64,000 bases of DNA. It comes from Diploscapter coronatus. Taxonomy: Eukaryota > Nematoda > Chromadorea > Rhabditida > Rhabditidae. The stretch lies in assembly GCA_964036155.1 (NCBI GenBank), contig OZ038422.1:26807201-26871200 (forward strand). Direction: 5' to 3'. This document shows, one piece after another, positions 24,541 to 37,202 of this stretch (positions within the stretch are counted from its first letter, which is position 1; each line of letters begins with the position of its first letter). Under the pieces are notes generated by a model that saw nothing but the letters and a program-made list of their open reading frames with translations, was not told the origin of the DNA and made no database searches. A program made the position numbers and the translations under genes.

Positions 24541-26446
24541 TTCAAATTTGAAAAAAAAAATCGATAAATTATTTTATCAGATAAAAGATTAGAGAAATTG
24601 ATGTCCAATATCTGTTCTTCAATAATAACATCTTCGAATCTCAAGTAAATTTTAGAAGAATTATTTTGTTAAAAGAATTTATAGAGATCTTCGATATACA
24701 ATTTTGCGCGTTTGAGCTATTTTCCCATAGCATTTTGCATTTTATTCAAATTCAAGAATATTCTTAGAAATTCGATAACGCTTGAAGTTAACATACAGTT
24801 TTCTGCAGACAAATTTAGTTTTTGCCTTTTGTCATTATCACAACATATAATCTGAAAATATCTCGTAAAAGCATTTGCAAATCGTAGGCTAATAAACACT
24901 TTAAAAAATACAAAAGATCAAAAGACCTTCGTTTTAATTCGTATTCGTTTAAATTCTCTTTTCAACATTTCAGCCTACATTTCTTTGTTTCACAATATCT
25001 TTGATAATTTGCAAAAAATATTTTGAATAACTACTCCCTATCCTCAAAACACAACCACTTATAGCTTATACAAAACAATTGATATCATCTTTTTCATGAT
25101 TCTTAAGAATCTTTATTACATCATCCCTCACAGAATTGTTGATGGATAAAGAATTTACGATAGGTCCGAACGGAACACTCCGTTTATTCAGTATTAAAAA
25201 ACATTTAAGGACCAATTCCATTGCGCATTACATATTCTAAAGATACAAATTTTCATTTCGCTTGGGCCTAAATACAATCCGATCCATAATCCTCTTCTCG
25301 ACCCGAACCGATGGATGATTCAATTCGAATACCCTAATCTGATCCGGGGATTTGTCAAATATATATCGAATTCAACAATCCTGATTCCTTGAAAAATCCT
25401 GCATACCGTATGAACTGTATTAATAGTTTCCTCCGTTAAATTTCACTTAAACCCATAAGTCCAAATCTATCCACTATTTAGCCCAAGCCGTACAGAAAAA
25501 TGCTTTTATGATACTTTTGCGAGTGATATGGGCCGAATTGCTGCTTTTGAAACTAAGTTTCAGCGATTCTGACAGTTTGAGTTGCGGCAAATTGAAAGAT
25601 TTCGAAATCTTCAAAACTTATGAACATGAAGATAAATTTCACGGATTTCTAAAGCGGGTGTTATGGTATCTTTCAAATGTTATATTCTTCAGAAAAATAG
25701 GCAAAGTACCTCAACAACTACGAAAAAAGTTTTCTCAGTTTAGAACAATGAAACAGCTAAAGTCCATGTTCTACAGCAATCTTTCGTTTTTCCTAGACGC
25801 TACAATTTTCTGGGAAAATCCTCGAGAAAAATCATTCTAATTTGTTTCCTTACGTGTAATTTCTCTAATCTTCGTGCTATTTCATTGCACGACTTTCATA
25901 CAATATTCTTGCCAAACGAATAAGCACTACGGTTGTTCTTTTCATTATCTGCACTTTGAATATCTCGTTAAGAAATTTATACTGGCAATTCTTTGCAAAA
26001 AATGAAGCATTTTCGAGATGTGCTTTCAAAAGCTGAATAGTCCCTTTTTCAAGGAATAGTTTTACTAAATCTGATTACTGATTTTCATTTCATTGTCGAT
26101 ACATTTACCTATAGTATCTATCGCACTTTATAGATTTATAAACTTCCCTGGAAATATTATTGAGCCACAATTTGAGCTTATTTCATTATCACAACATGAA
26201 AAAGTCGCATCATTAGATGAAATAGTTCTGGGAAACTATTTCTCCTCTCTTCCGCCCATAATATTTCGCTACTTCTTTTGTTTATTGGATTTTGCGAAGT
26301 TGCGATAAATTTGAATTTCTTATTAGATCTAAAATGTATAACAATTCTTCTTCAATTATACATCTAACGTTATTGCTGTCCGATTTCGAATGATCACAAT
26401 TCACTGAATAAAAAGTTTTAATTTCACTCTCATTTCAGATTTTACA
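23974..26446. other. Intergenic region between chemoreceptors 1 and 2
   Basis: The first ~560 bp is the shared 3' flank. From ~25735 the shared upstream repeat begins. The rest is AT-rich with no supported exon. An open frame at 25508-25840 runs through the upstream repeat and is not credible as a gene. Confidence 0.5.
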
Positions 26447-28440
26447 ATGTCTAGTTTTACTTCAGTAAATCAAACAAATGGTGCAACTACCAAGCCCCCA
26501 ATGTAATCTTAACTTAAAATGTTACTATTGCTACTTTTGTTAATTTTAGAAATTATGAAATGCCTATCGAGGATGTTCGTCGAAATATGATTATGGTGAT
26601 CTATATCAGTTATGGCATTATCGCAAATATTTTGATGGTAATAGCCATTCTACGGAATAAGGAATTGAGAAATCAAACGGGGTCAATATTTTTAACTTTT
26701 CTAAATATAAGTAATCTTTTAGCTATTGGTTCATCATTTCTTTAGCTGCATGTGATATCATAACAATCAGCATATCATTGTCGAGAATTGTCATTTGGTA
26801 TTGTTTTCCCGTGCCTTATACTGTAAGCCATTTCATAGATCATTTTGTTAATTAGTGGTATTGCCATTTTTAATAACATAGAAAAATGAAAAGTAATGTC
26901 AATACCCTGAAATATACGCTTTTTCTTGTCTCAATTCCACGATAGTATTATCTTCTAAATGGCATTTTAAATTTACCCAAAATCAGCATTATGCTTTTCC
27001 AGAACTTTGTATTATCAAAGTATAATTACTTGGTGTTCGGATTTTATGGCATTTGGTGGTTCACTTACGTCGTGCAATCAGGGGCCATGGCAATTAATCG
27101 GTTTTTTCATAATTCATTTTGAATAATTAAATGAAAATTAAGATTCATTGCTATAATGCTGCCAATTCACTTCAAGCATATCTTCACGAAATCGCGAACT
27201 GCCTTAATCATATTTGCATGTTATTTAACTGGACTTTCAATTGCTTTGCCTGGATTTCATCCGTGTTGCTATACGGTTATGATGGCAGGAAAACTAGGCG
27301 CTTTTTATGAAAATCCTGAAACTTGGCAAGTTACTATTTATTACTACGAATAATTAAGAAATTACGACAACTCATAGGGCGCATATGTAATATTTTTTAC
27401 CCTCTCTCGTTATCTAAATTTAATCGTGCATTTAATTTAGAATCGACACTGCATCAAATTTGCAGCTTTACGTTATAGTTGAAAGGGGGTGAAGCATTTG
27501 AAATGGCAATGTCGATTAGAAATTTCTTGTATTTGCTTGCTTTTAAATCGATATTTGCAAAATTGATGTCGAGTTGTTTCCAAACCAAGTGCGCGATATA
27601 AAGCCAGAAATAGTGTCAGAAGAAGAAGCCTTATGAGCACATGAGCCCAATTGTTTTTCTCAGCTGCCGAATAATGATAAAGTTTTCAGGCACCAATACC
27701 TGGATCTAGGCGTTAATATCGTTGTTCAAGTCTTAATGATCATCTCTTATATCGTAATTCTACAGAAAGTTTGGAGAAATGAGAAAATCATGTCTAGTTA
27801 TAAAGGGAGAGCAGAGACTATGACATTCTCGGAAAGGGCTCCGGAAGAATATAAAATCAGCAAGAAAGAACTACGAATTTTAGGCCAGGTAAGCACATGC
27901 TCTGATAAATTAACAGTAATGCTGAAATAATAATGAAAGCTTTACAATTTTCAGTTTATCGGTGCATATTTGGGATTCGTATTCTGTTGGTTATGTTTTC
28001 TCATTATCCCGAAAGTTACACATCAAAAATGGGGAGCGACTCTCATGGCAGTATCGAACTACACAAATGTTGCGGTAGGTGTCATCTATTGTCTCATTTT
28101 GCCAACTGGTGTGAAAGTATGCTCCGCCTGTAATTTGCGTTTTTCTACTAACTGATAGAAACAAATGAGATGAAAATATCATTATCTCTCATTTTAGTCG
28201 TAAGATGACTTATTCTTCAAGTAATTCAATAGGTACAGAGGATTTGAAAGATTAGAATATGGGCGAAGAATTAGTTACTTTCAGATGAGTCCGACAATCG
28301 CGTTTCTATTCAATTCATCTGTTCGTAATGAATTACGCAAAATGCTATGCCTGAAAATTGATCGAAATAAGAAGGGCCCCGAGACTGAAAAGAACTCCAC
28401 ATCAATGGCCACAGTAACACATGCGAAGACGACTTTATGA
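26447..28440 (+). CDS. 7TM chemoreceptor 2, Srx-like serpentine GPCR
   Basis: Eight exons, each exactly the length of its counterpart in receptor 1, give 347 residues: 26447-26502, 26550-26681, 26723-26822, 27003-27100, 27143-27325, 27690-27888, 27955-28074, 28285-28440. TM3 ends in INRF and TM7 in SPTIAFLFNSS. Intron 5 has no usable GT in the right phase; the aligned donor is TTG|GCAAGT, a GC-AG intron of 364 nt. Exon 2 uses a weak GTCAAT donor. A TTTCAG acceptor lies 8 nt before the ATG, consistent with trans-splicing. Exon 5's first half, the second half of exon 6 and exon 8 are almost identical to receptor 1, while exons 1-4 differ widely. Confidence 0.85.
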
Positions 28441-29986
28441 TCGTAATTTTATCATATTTGCAATAGCCAATATTTATAGAACTCAATAAAGTTTTAATCA
28501 TTGTTGATAGAGTAGTAATTTTTGGAATTAACTAATCGTAACTCATTCATATTTTCATTATTTGAGCAAGAATAATCACCGTTTTGACATTTACAAAGTC
28601 AATTTAGAGCTTCATTTAACATCACAATCATATAAACAAAATGATTTCTAAAATGCAACATTGCCTACGTAGGTGAATTGTTGCATTTTCTTGCGTGTTA
28701 TGATATTTTGTTTCCTAAAATGCTAGAAATCACTCTGAAACTCGTTCAAATGGAAAACTCTTTCCGATTTTCCAAACTAATAAATTGTGAAAAACAAATT
28801 TTAACTTGTTTGTATGAACGAATTAAGGAAATGACCTAATATTATCATTTTGAAGCATTTACGCTGTTCATTTTCGAAAATTTAAAATCGAAAAAGTATT
28901 CCCATAAGTGTTCCCACGTATTGTACGAGTTTGAAATATTGTAGATACTTTTTCGAGTATTTACACCACGTCATATGTGGAAGGATGTGGGCTTATAGGG
29001 GAAAATTAAGGGTTTCAAATTTAAGAAAGTAAAGTTAGAAATAATCTTGAAATAGAGATCTATAAAGAAAATCGCTATTAATTGATAGCTTTTCAAATAC
29101 TATTCTAAATTTATTTCACAATATCGATTAATAAAAATTGCAAGATCTCTGATTTAAAATTTTGCATTTTTATTTGAAATTTAATATAATTCTTGGAACT
29201 TAGCAAAAGTTTAAAGCTGGCCTAACTATTAATTGCGGATGAATCTAGTTACGCTTTTCCGCCTTTTTCATAATATTTACAATGAAAAAGTCCTAAGGAA
29301 GTATTTGCAAATTGTAGTCTAACAAAAATGCATTATAAAACTAATAATTGAAAAAAAAAATTCTCGTTTTACGTTGTACTCGGTAGTTCTTACCTTTACA
29401 AGCTTAAATTATTGCCTTTTGTTTGCGCACTTTTGTTAAATTCAGAGATAAACTACGAAAATCAGTAAGTCTTGCTGAAAGATCTCCGCGATGATACACA
29501 TTATCTTTTAATCTCTGCACATTCAATCAGCATTTGTATCATGATTTTTTGTTAATTTGAGCAGCCTCCAATTGTCGGCTCATCGTTTACGAAATGACGG
29601 CTTTATTTTCCTGAAATAACGGACCGAATTTTCCCCGGCCCTAACTCTATCCTAATCCTTACGCTACAAAGTCTACCGCCATTTCGAAAAATCAGATTAT
29701 CATTTCATAAATTTAGGAACAATATTATACAATCACAAATAATTTATCACTTCTACATCTAAATTATTAGCTTTGTATTTTACAGAAACAAAGTACCCCC
29801 ACAAAATATATATGGTAGTTATGTAAAAATTTCGAAAAAAAAAAAAAACGTTTTCTCACAGTTTCGCACAATGACATAGCTAAAGTCCATATTCTACAAC
29901 AATCTCTCATTTTTCCTAGACACTACAATTTTTTGGAACCAATAAATAAGAATTGTTAAATCGAGTTTAAAATAAATGAAGATGTA

Positions 29987-30295
29987 TTGTGCTTGGCTCA
30001 AAACTATGCCCCTGGCGACAAAATGCGTGTTGAAACATGAACTTGTTTGAAAAATTGGCATAAATAATTTTTGCAAAGCGTACTGAGCTCTCAAATCAGC
30101 TACAAAACCACCTGAAGGCAACTACGCTTATCCATTCTTCCAAGCAGCCATTGAGAAAAGGCAGTTATTCTATAATCAAAAGTTTGCACCGCTCGCGCGA
30201 GACAGTGCTAAAGATGAGAGAACGTAGGAGTTGGCGGAAAAGTTCATTTTTCAATGCGCATTTTATCGTCAGAGACAGTTTTGAGCCAAGCACAA
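29987..30295. mobile_element. 309-bp TA-flanked MITE
   Basis: Starts TTGTGCTTGGCTCAAAACT and ends with its exact complement. The inverted repeats stay recognisable for about 55 nt. TA lies at 29985-29986 and 30296-30297. There is no transposase frame. The insertion sits exactly where the third receptor unit loses similarity to the others. Confidence 0.85.
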
Positions 30296-30379
30296 TAGTT
30301 CAACTGTCCTAGAATAGTCGGTGGAAAAGATGATTAATTATCAAGGAACGATCAAAAACTTCAAAATAACATAATTCAG

Positions 30380-30588
30380 GCATCGCTTCTTAGACATAGG
30401 CGTCAGTATAATCCCAGCATCGATGATGATAGTTTCTTATTCTGCGTTATTATGCGATTTTTAAAATAAAAATTCGGAGAAATAATACAAATTTATCCAA
30501 CAGCAAATGGAACACATCTGCAAGGGGAGATTCCGAGAGTGCCTCGAAAAATGCGATCAATAAAGCCGAGATACGATTACTTATTCAG
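30380..30588 (+). pseudogene. Relic chemoreceptor exon
   Basis: Corresponds to exon 6 of the receptors (TM5 and the third intracellular loop). It retains the AG acceptor and CAG|GTAGGG donor and encodes HRFLDIGVSIIPASMMIVSY, then loses frame after about 27 codons and resumes in another frame with IKIRRNN and ending AEIRLLIQ. It most resembles exon 6 of receptor 3. No other exons of this copy were found, so it is a fragment of a decayed fourth receptor. Confidence 0.8.
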
Positions 30589-31303
30589 GTAGGGAAATAC
30601 ACGAAAATCGGCTTTCTGGAAAGTTGCAAAATGCTTTGAATTTTTTTTGTGGAAAAAGTGGTTGTGAATTTTAAAAATTATATCTGCTATGACTTCATTT
30701 TGTTCCATTACACTAATTTCATAATAATAAATCCACTAATTTCGTTCCTAACGTATTCTGCGTATTACTTCATAACTTGGATGGTTAAAATGAACTATTA
30801 CTGAGAAATTTGCATGAACTATTTTGATAGATTTTTAAACATAGAGTTCATCTTTTCAAAAATAATATCAATATTAAGAAAAGTTTTTAAGTTTTTTCAG
30901 GCCATTCTGATATTGTTGCGCTTAGTTTCAATTATAATTGAATGCGAGTGCGCGTTTTTGCAAAGTTAATCAAAGGCTTTCGAAAATCGGATCAACTAAT
31001 TGTAAGTTTCCTCGTTTCCTAGTTGGTTGAATTTTGTTTCAATAATTTATTTATTAATTTTCGCTAGTCCAAATTCGAATAAGTTTTCTGAATGCGAAAT
31101 TATATTTTCTACTAATCACGATATTAAAATTTTTTTCGATAAAGGAGATTATTTTTAGTTATTTGCAAGTTTTGATTTTGTTTATTCGTATAATTCCTGT
31201 ATTTAAGCATCAAGTACTCTCCATCGCTATTATTCTTCAATGCTAATCCCATAATTAAGAACAGGGTATATTAAGAGTGAATTTTGAATTCAGTGTTAAA
31301 ATT

Positions 31304-33705
31304 ATGGACATTATTTCTGACAACTCATCAATTCTATCCACTAACTCCCCAGAAGCGTCATCTAATGAATTATTGGCTGAATCATGGAAGCTAAATGACA
31401 CGTACCAGTCGTTTGGGAGTTATATGTAAGGATCAATTAATTGTCTATGATAGTGCTTATGAGCGTTAATTTCAACAACCACGAGATCATCATATGTGTT
31501 TAACAATATTTCTAGCCCTTCCTACTTTCTCACTAATACAAGTTCAATTTTATATATTTAGGTTGAAAATTAATGTTCATAGTTTCGCACTATTCTATTT
31601 CATTTATGCTAGTTTTAATTTGGAATTTAATTTCCAGCTCTGACCAACAGAATCGTGACAATTTGATCGCCGTATTCATTTGGTTTTTAGTGAATCTAAT
31701 AGCTCTTACAGCTAATTTGCTGCTGGTGTTAGGCATTTTTCGTTGCGCTGAGATGCGTTCTTCAACAAGGTAAATTCACTATTGAAAAATCCTAACGAGA
31801 TTTTTCTATCTGTTTACATTTTTTCAAAATCGCTAAGCAATAATATTTTATCCACGAATTTTCAATTTATAATTTGCAGTTATTGGTTCATAATTTCATT
31901 AGCCATCTGTGATATTTTCATGCTCTTTATCAGCTTAGTAGTGCTAGTTCCCGCTCAAGGATTTCAGTCTTCCTATAAGGTATCCAATTTGACTTACTAA
32001 AAATGCCGATGTTTTTTAACAATAATACCTGAAAATGATCAAATCTTAAGCCATATGAATGCATTCTTTGACCCTTATCTCGTTTTGAATAAGGCTCATT
32101 AAAATGCCTGAAAGAATGTATTGAAGTGCGATTATTTCTTGCTACTATAATAAATTAGAAAATGGTATCGCTCCATTTTACCATAAAATCATGCCCTTCA
32201 ATATTTTGAAAAGGAACAAATTATCCGCTCAAGACAAATATTAGAAAATACGAACACAGATCAGATGTCTTTACTATGTAGTTCGAAATTGGATAATCGT
32301 TAAACAATCTGTAACAAAGACTACATAAGCTCGCTCGTTTGAATTCGAATTCTTATTGAGATTACAAATTAGTTTCAGCTGTCATATGAAATAAATATTT
32401 GCATGATGTTCTTTTACGACGTTTTCTGGTACACATATATTATTCAGCTTGGTGTTATGTCAATAAACAGGTAGAATCGAATTTCGTCTTAATACTTATC
32501 CGCATAATTTAGACTGATTTCAATTGTCTTTCCTATGGACTTCAAGTATATGTTTTCTCGGTCACGAACTTTGACAATAATCAGTTTTGATTTTCTAGCT
32601 GGATTTTTGGTTGCACTGCCAAACTTATTTAGTTGTTGTCGTATGATTTATTATGTCGAATATTTTGCTGCTGGATATGAAGATCCAGATACATGGTTAG
32701 CTAATTTATATTTCATTTATCACGTGATGTACCTGAATCATGTCAAGATGGAAACAATAGCGAGAATTATGGTATTGCATAATTCAAACAATTCCACTTC
32801 TTTTTCGAAAGCTTATGATTAATTTCGAATATAAATTTGACGCTTATAAAATTTAGTTTATGTGATATATTTTAGGCATCGTAACGTAGATATTTTTGTT
32901 AGCATCGCTCCTCTAATTACGATGCTAATATCGTATTCATTCATTCTCATCAAAATTCGACGAAACAATCGATATTTGATAAGAAATTCGAGGGGTGCCA
33001 TGAATAATCAATCGAAGAATAAAATTAGCAAATCGGAAATTCGGTTACTTGTTCAGGTATGATAGTAGCTGCGGAAATAGTCTCTGTATTTAAATTGTGA
33101 ATTTCATTTTGGCTGTAAAAATATTATCACATTTCTAACATCAATTATTTATTTTAACTTTGAAAGAACAGAAATTTGCCTAAATTTTATACTATGCCTA
33201 CGTGATTTTAGAATATAATTAATTAGAAAATTATTAAATAATCAAACAAGTCATTTGAAAAATCGTCACTTCAGTAAGATAATTGAAACTGATCACTTTC
33301 AGTTTTTGCTATTCTCCGTTTGTTATTTCGTTACATGGTTAACATGGCAAATTGCGCCTCGGTTTTGGACGTCGAAATGGGCTGGGTTTGCCATGACTAC
33401 TCTATTCCCTGTGAATAATTCGGTTAGTTAAATCTTTACTACTATCAGAAAATGCTCATGATATTAAACATCACTTATCAAATAAATTTTGCATATTTTA
33501 AATAGTGATTATTTAGATTCAATTGTAATTATTATCAAAGATTCAGATATCGCCCACTCTTTCTTTGATATTCAACACAGCTCTTCGGAACGAAGTGAAG
33601 GCAATGTTCTCTGCAAATAGTTCACTGAAGCTTACGATATTGAATCAGAAAGACTCAAGCAGCAGGAACAATGTCCATATTTCTGAAATGGCTGCTGTTG
33701 CTTGA
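31304..33705 (+). CDS. 7TM chemoreceptor 3, divergent Srx-like GPCR
   Basis: Eight exons with the same phases as receptors 1 and 2 give 362 residues: 31304-31425, 31638-31769, 31880-31979, 32379-32470, 32513-32695, 32876-33056, 33303-33422, 33547-33705. The N-terminus is longer (about 40 residues before exon 2, with NSS and NDT sequons). TM2 contains SYWFIISLAICD, TM3 ends GVMSINR and TM7 contains SPTLSLIFNTALRNEV. The third intracellular loop lacks six residues and the TFSERAPEEYK segment shared by receptors 1 and 2. An AG acceptor lies 10 nt before the ATG. The tail is serine-rich. It is an older member of the cluster, as exon lengths are kept but sequence has diverged throughout. Confidence 0.85.
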
Positions 33706-34533
33706 ATTAAATAAATTTTGTGCAACACTAGTTTGAACTGCCACTAATTATTATTGAAGATATCAAACTTCAAAAAAGTATTTCCTTGCGTATTTTAAAA
33801 ATTCGTGGCGTAATTGAACAATTACTTTAACTAACTGATAGTTTACGAGAAAAACCAATAAATTTTATTTCCAACTAAGCTACAATCTGTTACTTTCTTG
33901 AAAATCGACACTAAAACAAAGGTTTACTGCGCCGATTATAGTGATTTGTTTCAATAACTCAATAAATGTTAGTCTACGTTTCCAAAGAATAGATTATTTT
34001 TTAGTATGTACCCAACTTCGAATATCTGAATTGATATAAATACTCTGTTCAACAACCATGAATTCGGTCTTCTCATTTCATATTCCCTATTTTATGAGTG
34101 ATGATTCCACTTTATCAAACGGTGTACATTTTTAACAATCGCCTGTTTGCCTCTGAATTCTCAATTTAATAAATCCTTTGATTGTTTGACCTTCCTTCGA
34201 ATTCGGAAATGCAATGCCAAAATTTCAGGTAGTGCTATCATTACATACTACTCTACGTAGATCATAAGCGATTTATGGATAGATTAGTGACAGCTTATTC
34301 CTTATCATTATTAGGTAGGATGTTTGTTATTTTCAACAAAAAAAATCTTATAGTTTCTCGAAGTAATAAAGATATCATTCAGTCTTCTATCTTATTATTT
34401 CATCATCATATTGTTGTGCGCCTAATGTCGGCTCTGGTAGTGTTGGCACAAGAAATAATCAGACTAATCAAAATTCGACCACGAAGAGAGAATTAGATTT
34501 ATCATGAAATAGAAAAATGTCGAATTTTTAGAG
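33706..34533. other. Region upstream of cysteine-rich module locus
   Basis: No confident exon. A short frame at about 34401-34435 encodes SYCCAPNVGSGS, resembling the CC-ended C-terminus of the module encoded at 34534-35089. It may be part of an upstream exon of the same gene or a decayed module. Confidence 0.35.
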
Positions 34534-35089
34534 CTCCTGCTCGCAATGTTGTTACTAATAATACCTGCACAAATGGAGGCCAAAGCCTTGATATAGGCTG
34601 CACTGATTCTGCTCAGGTAATGCTTGTAAAGTTGATGGATTTAAATGCAATGAAAGGTGGAGAAGAAACAACACGATAAATGATATGAGACAAAAGCAAA
34701 CATGCTTTACCTAACAGTTTCGTCAAGTACTGTGACCAATTATCGCTGTCTTAAAAGTGCATTATTCTCAACTGTCGACTTGGAAAAGTCGTGGCACGAA
34801 AATATATCGAAAAAAAAAACGAAATTGCTTGACACTACTTATATACAAATTCAAATCTATTTGCTATATCAAGATATCGCCCACGTTGCGATGTTTATGA
34901 AAGGTCGTTTAAATGTAATAAATCGCATATTTGTAGTGTGCTCAATTCAGTAATGGACCAGTAAAATGTATCAATAATATGTGCTGCACAGTGCCGACAA
35001 GCAATCAAAATCAAACTACTAAGCCAACTACTAGCCCAACTACTAAACCGACTACCAAACCAACTACTAGACCAGTAAAAGATTTTTAA
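34534..35089 (+). CDS. Cysteine-rich module protein with Thr/Pro tail, 5' end unresolved
   Basis: Two exons are clear: 34534-34616 (acceptor could be 2 nt earlier) and 34937-35089, joined in phase 0. They encode a module with cysteines spaced C-x10-C-x4/5-C-x9-C-x4-CC, starting TCTNGGQSLDIGC and ending INNMCC. A C-terminal tail of repeated KPTT/SPTT units is likely O-glycosylated. Short secreted modules of the C...C...C...C...CC type with Thr/Pro linkers are common in nematode extracellular proteins (EB-like). I could not find a start codon with a signal peptide; a possible upstream exon near 34401-34435 would add another CC-ended piece. It may be a gene with an unrecognised first exon or a partly decayed copy. 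No membrane segment was seen. Confidence 0.5.
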
Positions 35090-35604
35090 AATCGTGTGAT
35101 TAGGTCATTTTCCACGTAGGCAGATATAAATATCAATTCTTAAAATGAACATGCCATGAAAATATGCAAAATTATGCAAAATCATAGAATTTATGAATAA
35201 ATCATGAAAGATGTTTTTTTTTTCTATTAATCTGTTTTTGAAAATTCGGAATACTGATTTTCACTAGTTCATTTCATCTACTTATGTCCTATCAATATTT
35301 TTTGAGATTTAATAGTTTTAGAAGGGCATTAGTCATTTTCCATATCTAGCTATTTTTCTGCAAATTTTCAGTATCACATATTTCACATGAATAGACATTT
35401 TTTTCAAAATGAGTAATGAAATAAACATTTGTTCGAGCATGCGTTTTATATTTGTCATCTCGAAAATCGTAGATGCTGAGTAACAATCGAAAACAAAATA
35501 TGACCAATCCAACTTTGTCAGAGTTATTGCAATTGAACAAGAGCTGATGAATCAGGAGATTATATCCACGCCAACCAGATGCTAATTTGTTTATGAACCG
35601 AGAG
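35090..35604. other. Intergenic, AT-rich
   Basis: No coding potential was recognised. It contains the probable 3' UTR of the cysteine-rich module gene (an AATAAA-like GAATAAATC near 35193) and the upstream region of the peptide gene. Confidence 0.4.
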
Positions 35605-35610
35605 TATAAA
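35605..35610 (+). promoter_or_regulatory. TATA box of the peptide gene
   Basis: TATAAA in the context GAGAGTATAAAATGG lies 84 nt before the ATG at 35689. A start site near 35635-35640 would leave a 5' leader of about 50 nt. This is the clearest core promoter in the window and is typical of strongly or inducibly expressed small-peptide genes. Confidence 0.55.
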
Positions 35611-35688
35611 ATGGAACCTTCATGCCTTCACAATAAACAAATCTTCATAACATTCCTTTGAAAGTATATATACTTTTCACTAACTAAA

Positions 35689-36206
35689 ATGAAACACTTG
35701 ACTTTGGCTCTTCTCGTTTGCATTGCTACTCTATGCGTCATCTCACTAGCAGAATAAATCGGGGACATCTCTCAAAAAGTTAGCGAAAGACATATAAACC
35801 AACTAATGAACCTTATGACATAAATATGATAAAGATAATCATTCTAAACTAAATATGCATTCAGTAAGATTGTAATTATCTCAATTATCAAGATGTTAAA
35901 TAGGTACGCATGACATATTCTTCTAGATGGAAAGTTATCAAATTCTCAAACAAAATGATAAGATTATTAATATGATAGTTTTAATATTCTACAAAAAAAA
36001 TTACACTAAAATTGAAATTTTCGACTTATAAAAATGCTGTCATGCGTGTTTATGTGGCACTCTGTAAATCACTCGTCATTTAGGACCCATTTACTGTAAT
36101 TCGCAGCAAGAGAAGCTGTCTCCCTCCAACATGTATCAGTGAAGGCTGTTGCTCTGGAAAATGTCCCTACTGGTGCAAGCAATGTAAGATCAAATTTGTA
36201 TGCTGA
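35689..36206 (+). pseudogene. Secreted 8-cysteine peptide gene, interrupted or unusually spliced
   Basis: Exon 1 starts at 35689 with a textbook signal peptide (MKHLTLALLVCIATLCVISL). An in-frame TAA at 35755-35757 follows codon 22; the frame then stays open to a GTTAGC donor at 35779. Exon 2 (36084-36206, phase 0) has a TTTAG acceptor and encodes a ten-residue stretch ending in the dibasic pair KR, then a 30-residue domain with eight cysteines spaced C-x4-C-x4-CC-x3-C-x3-C-x2-C-x5-C, ending on the last cysteine before TGA. This is the signal, propeptide, disulfide-rich mature peptide plan of secreted defence or toxin-like peptides; I cannot assign a family. Two readings fit: a nonsense mutation, or use of a weaker phase-0 donor at 35737 (TGC|GTCATC) that skips the stop. 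Intron size would be 305 or 347 nt. Confidence 0.55.
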
Positions 36207-37202
36207 TACGATGATTCTGTCTGGAAGAAGCATAGTTCTACAAATAGCCAGTGAAGAATATCTCACTATTAAATTAAACTAACCCCTTTTAGTTGGAAAT
36301 TTTGTACATAAAGAGTTGTATTCATATTATATCATACGAATTATTTGTTCTGTCACTTATTTACGAATAAAATCATATTTATTTTGATAAAACACATTTA
36401 AATATCATTAACTTCCTCAAGTGCTCTAGAATTGGTACGTGACTCATTGACTCATGAAAAGCCGTTACATTTCATAATTTCAACTTATGAAAAATATGTC
36501 TTGTATGAACTCTATATGGTAATAATGATAAAATGGTAATAAGAAAAAGAACAATGAAAACAGAAAATATACCATTTTTCAAATAGTCATATTATACATT
36601 AAATCGCTGAATTTTTGAGACAATCACATTTTTTTTGTAAAATGCACTTGGAATTTGTTTTCATTGATAAAATTAACTGATCCGAATAAAAAATTATATT
36701 TTTCTGAAATAAATTTTAATTCAAATAAGTTTAACATATTTTCTTATAATAAACACCTCTATTTTACCACGATTTTCGATTATTTTCAAGACTAATAAGC
36801 ACATTGTATTGCGTCATACAATGCTGAGCGAATGAAAAAAATTAATAGTTAGTGATATAATACCGAAAGATCATTCAAATTGTGAGGTAATACGAAGAGT
36901 GAGAAATTTGTGTTGTAAATTGAATATGTATGCATAGTACAATAATCTAATTCATTTTGGCAGCTGTTTTATGTATAGGCAGTATTTTCGAGCTATACAT
37001 TTTTGAAAAAAGTTAGCTAGTTGATTATTATTTATTAATCGAATAAACATTTTTCTCTTCTGGATAGATATAAACAATATGATGATGCTGTATTTTCTGA
37101 TATTTATTCAAGAATATTCATTATGAATACACAATCGATACATTTATAAAAATGATTGAATATTAGCCCATAAACAATATAAAATGAACACAATCAAAAA
37201 GC
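36207..37202. other. Intergenic, AT-rich
   Basis: No supported gene. Several AATAAA sequences occur, for example near 36366. Confidence 0.4.

Larger units (their letters stand above)
28441..31303. other. Region between chemoreceptors 2 and 3
   Basis: Holds the shared 3' flank (to ~28990), the truncated third upstream repeat (29855-29940), a TA-flanked MITE (29987-30295) and a relic receptor exon (30380-30588). The remaining AT-rich sequence shows nothing coding. Confidence 0.5.

Noticed and set aside
25508..25840. 110-codon plus-strand frame
   Set aside because: Its second half is the receptor-unit upstream repeat, which is broken by stops in the other copies.
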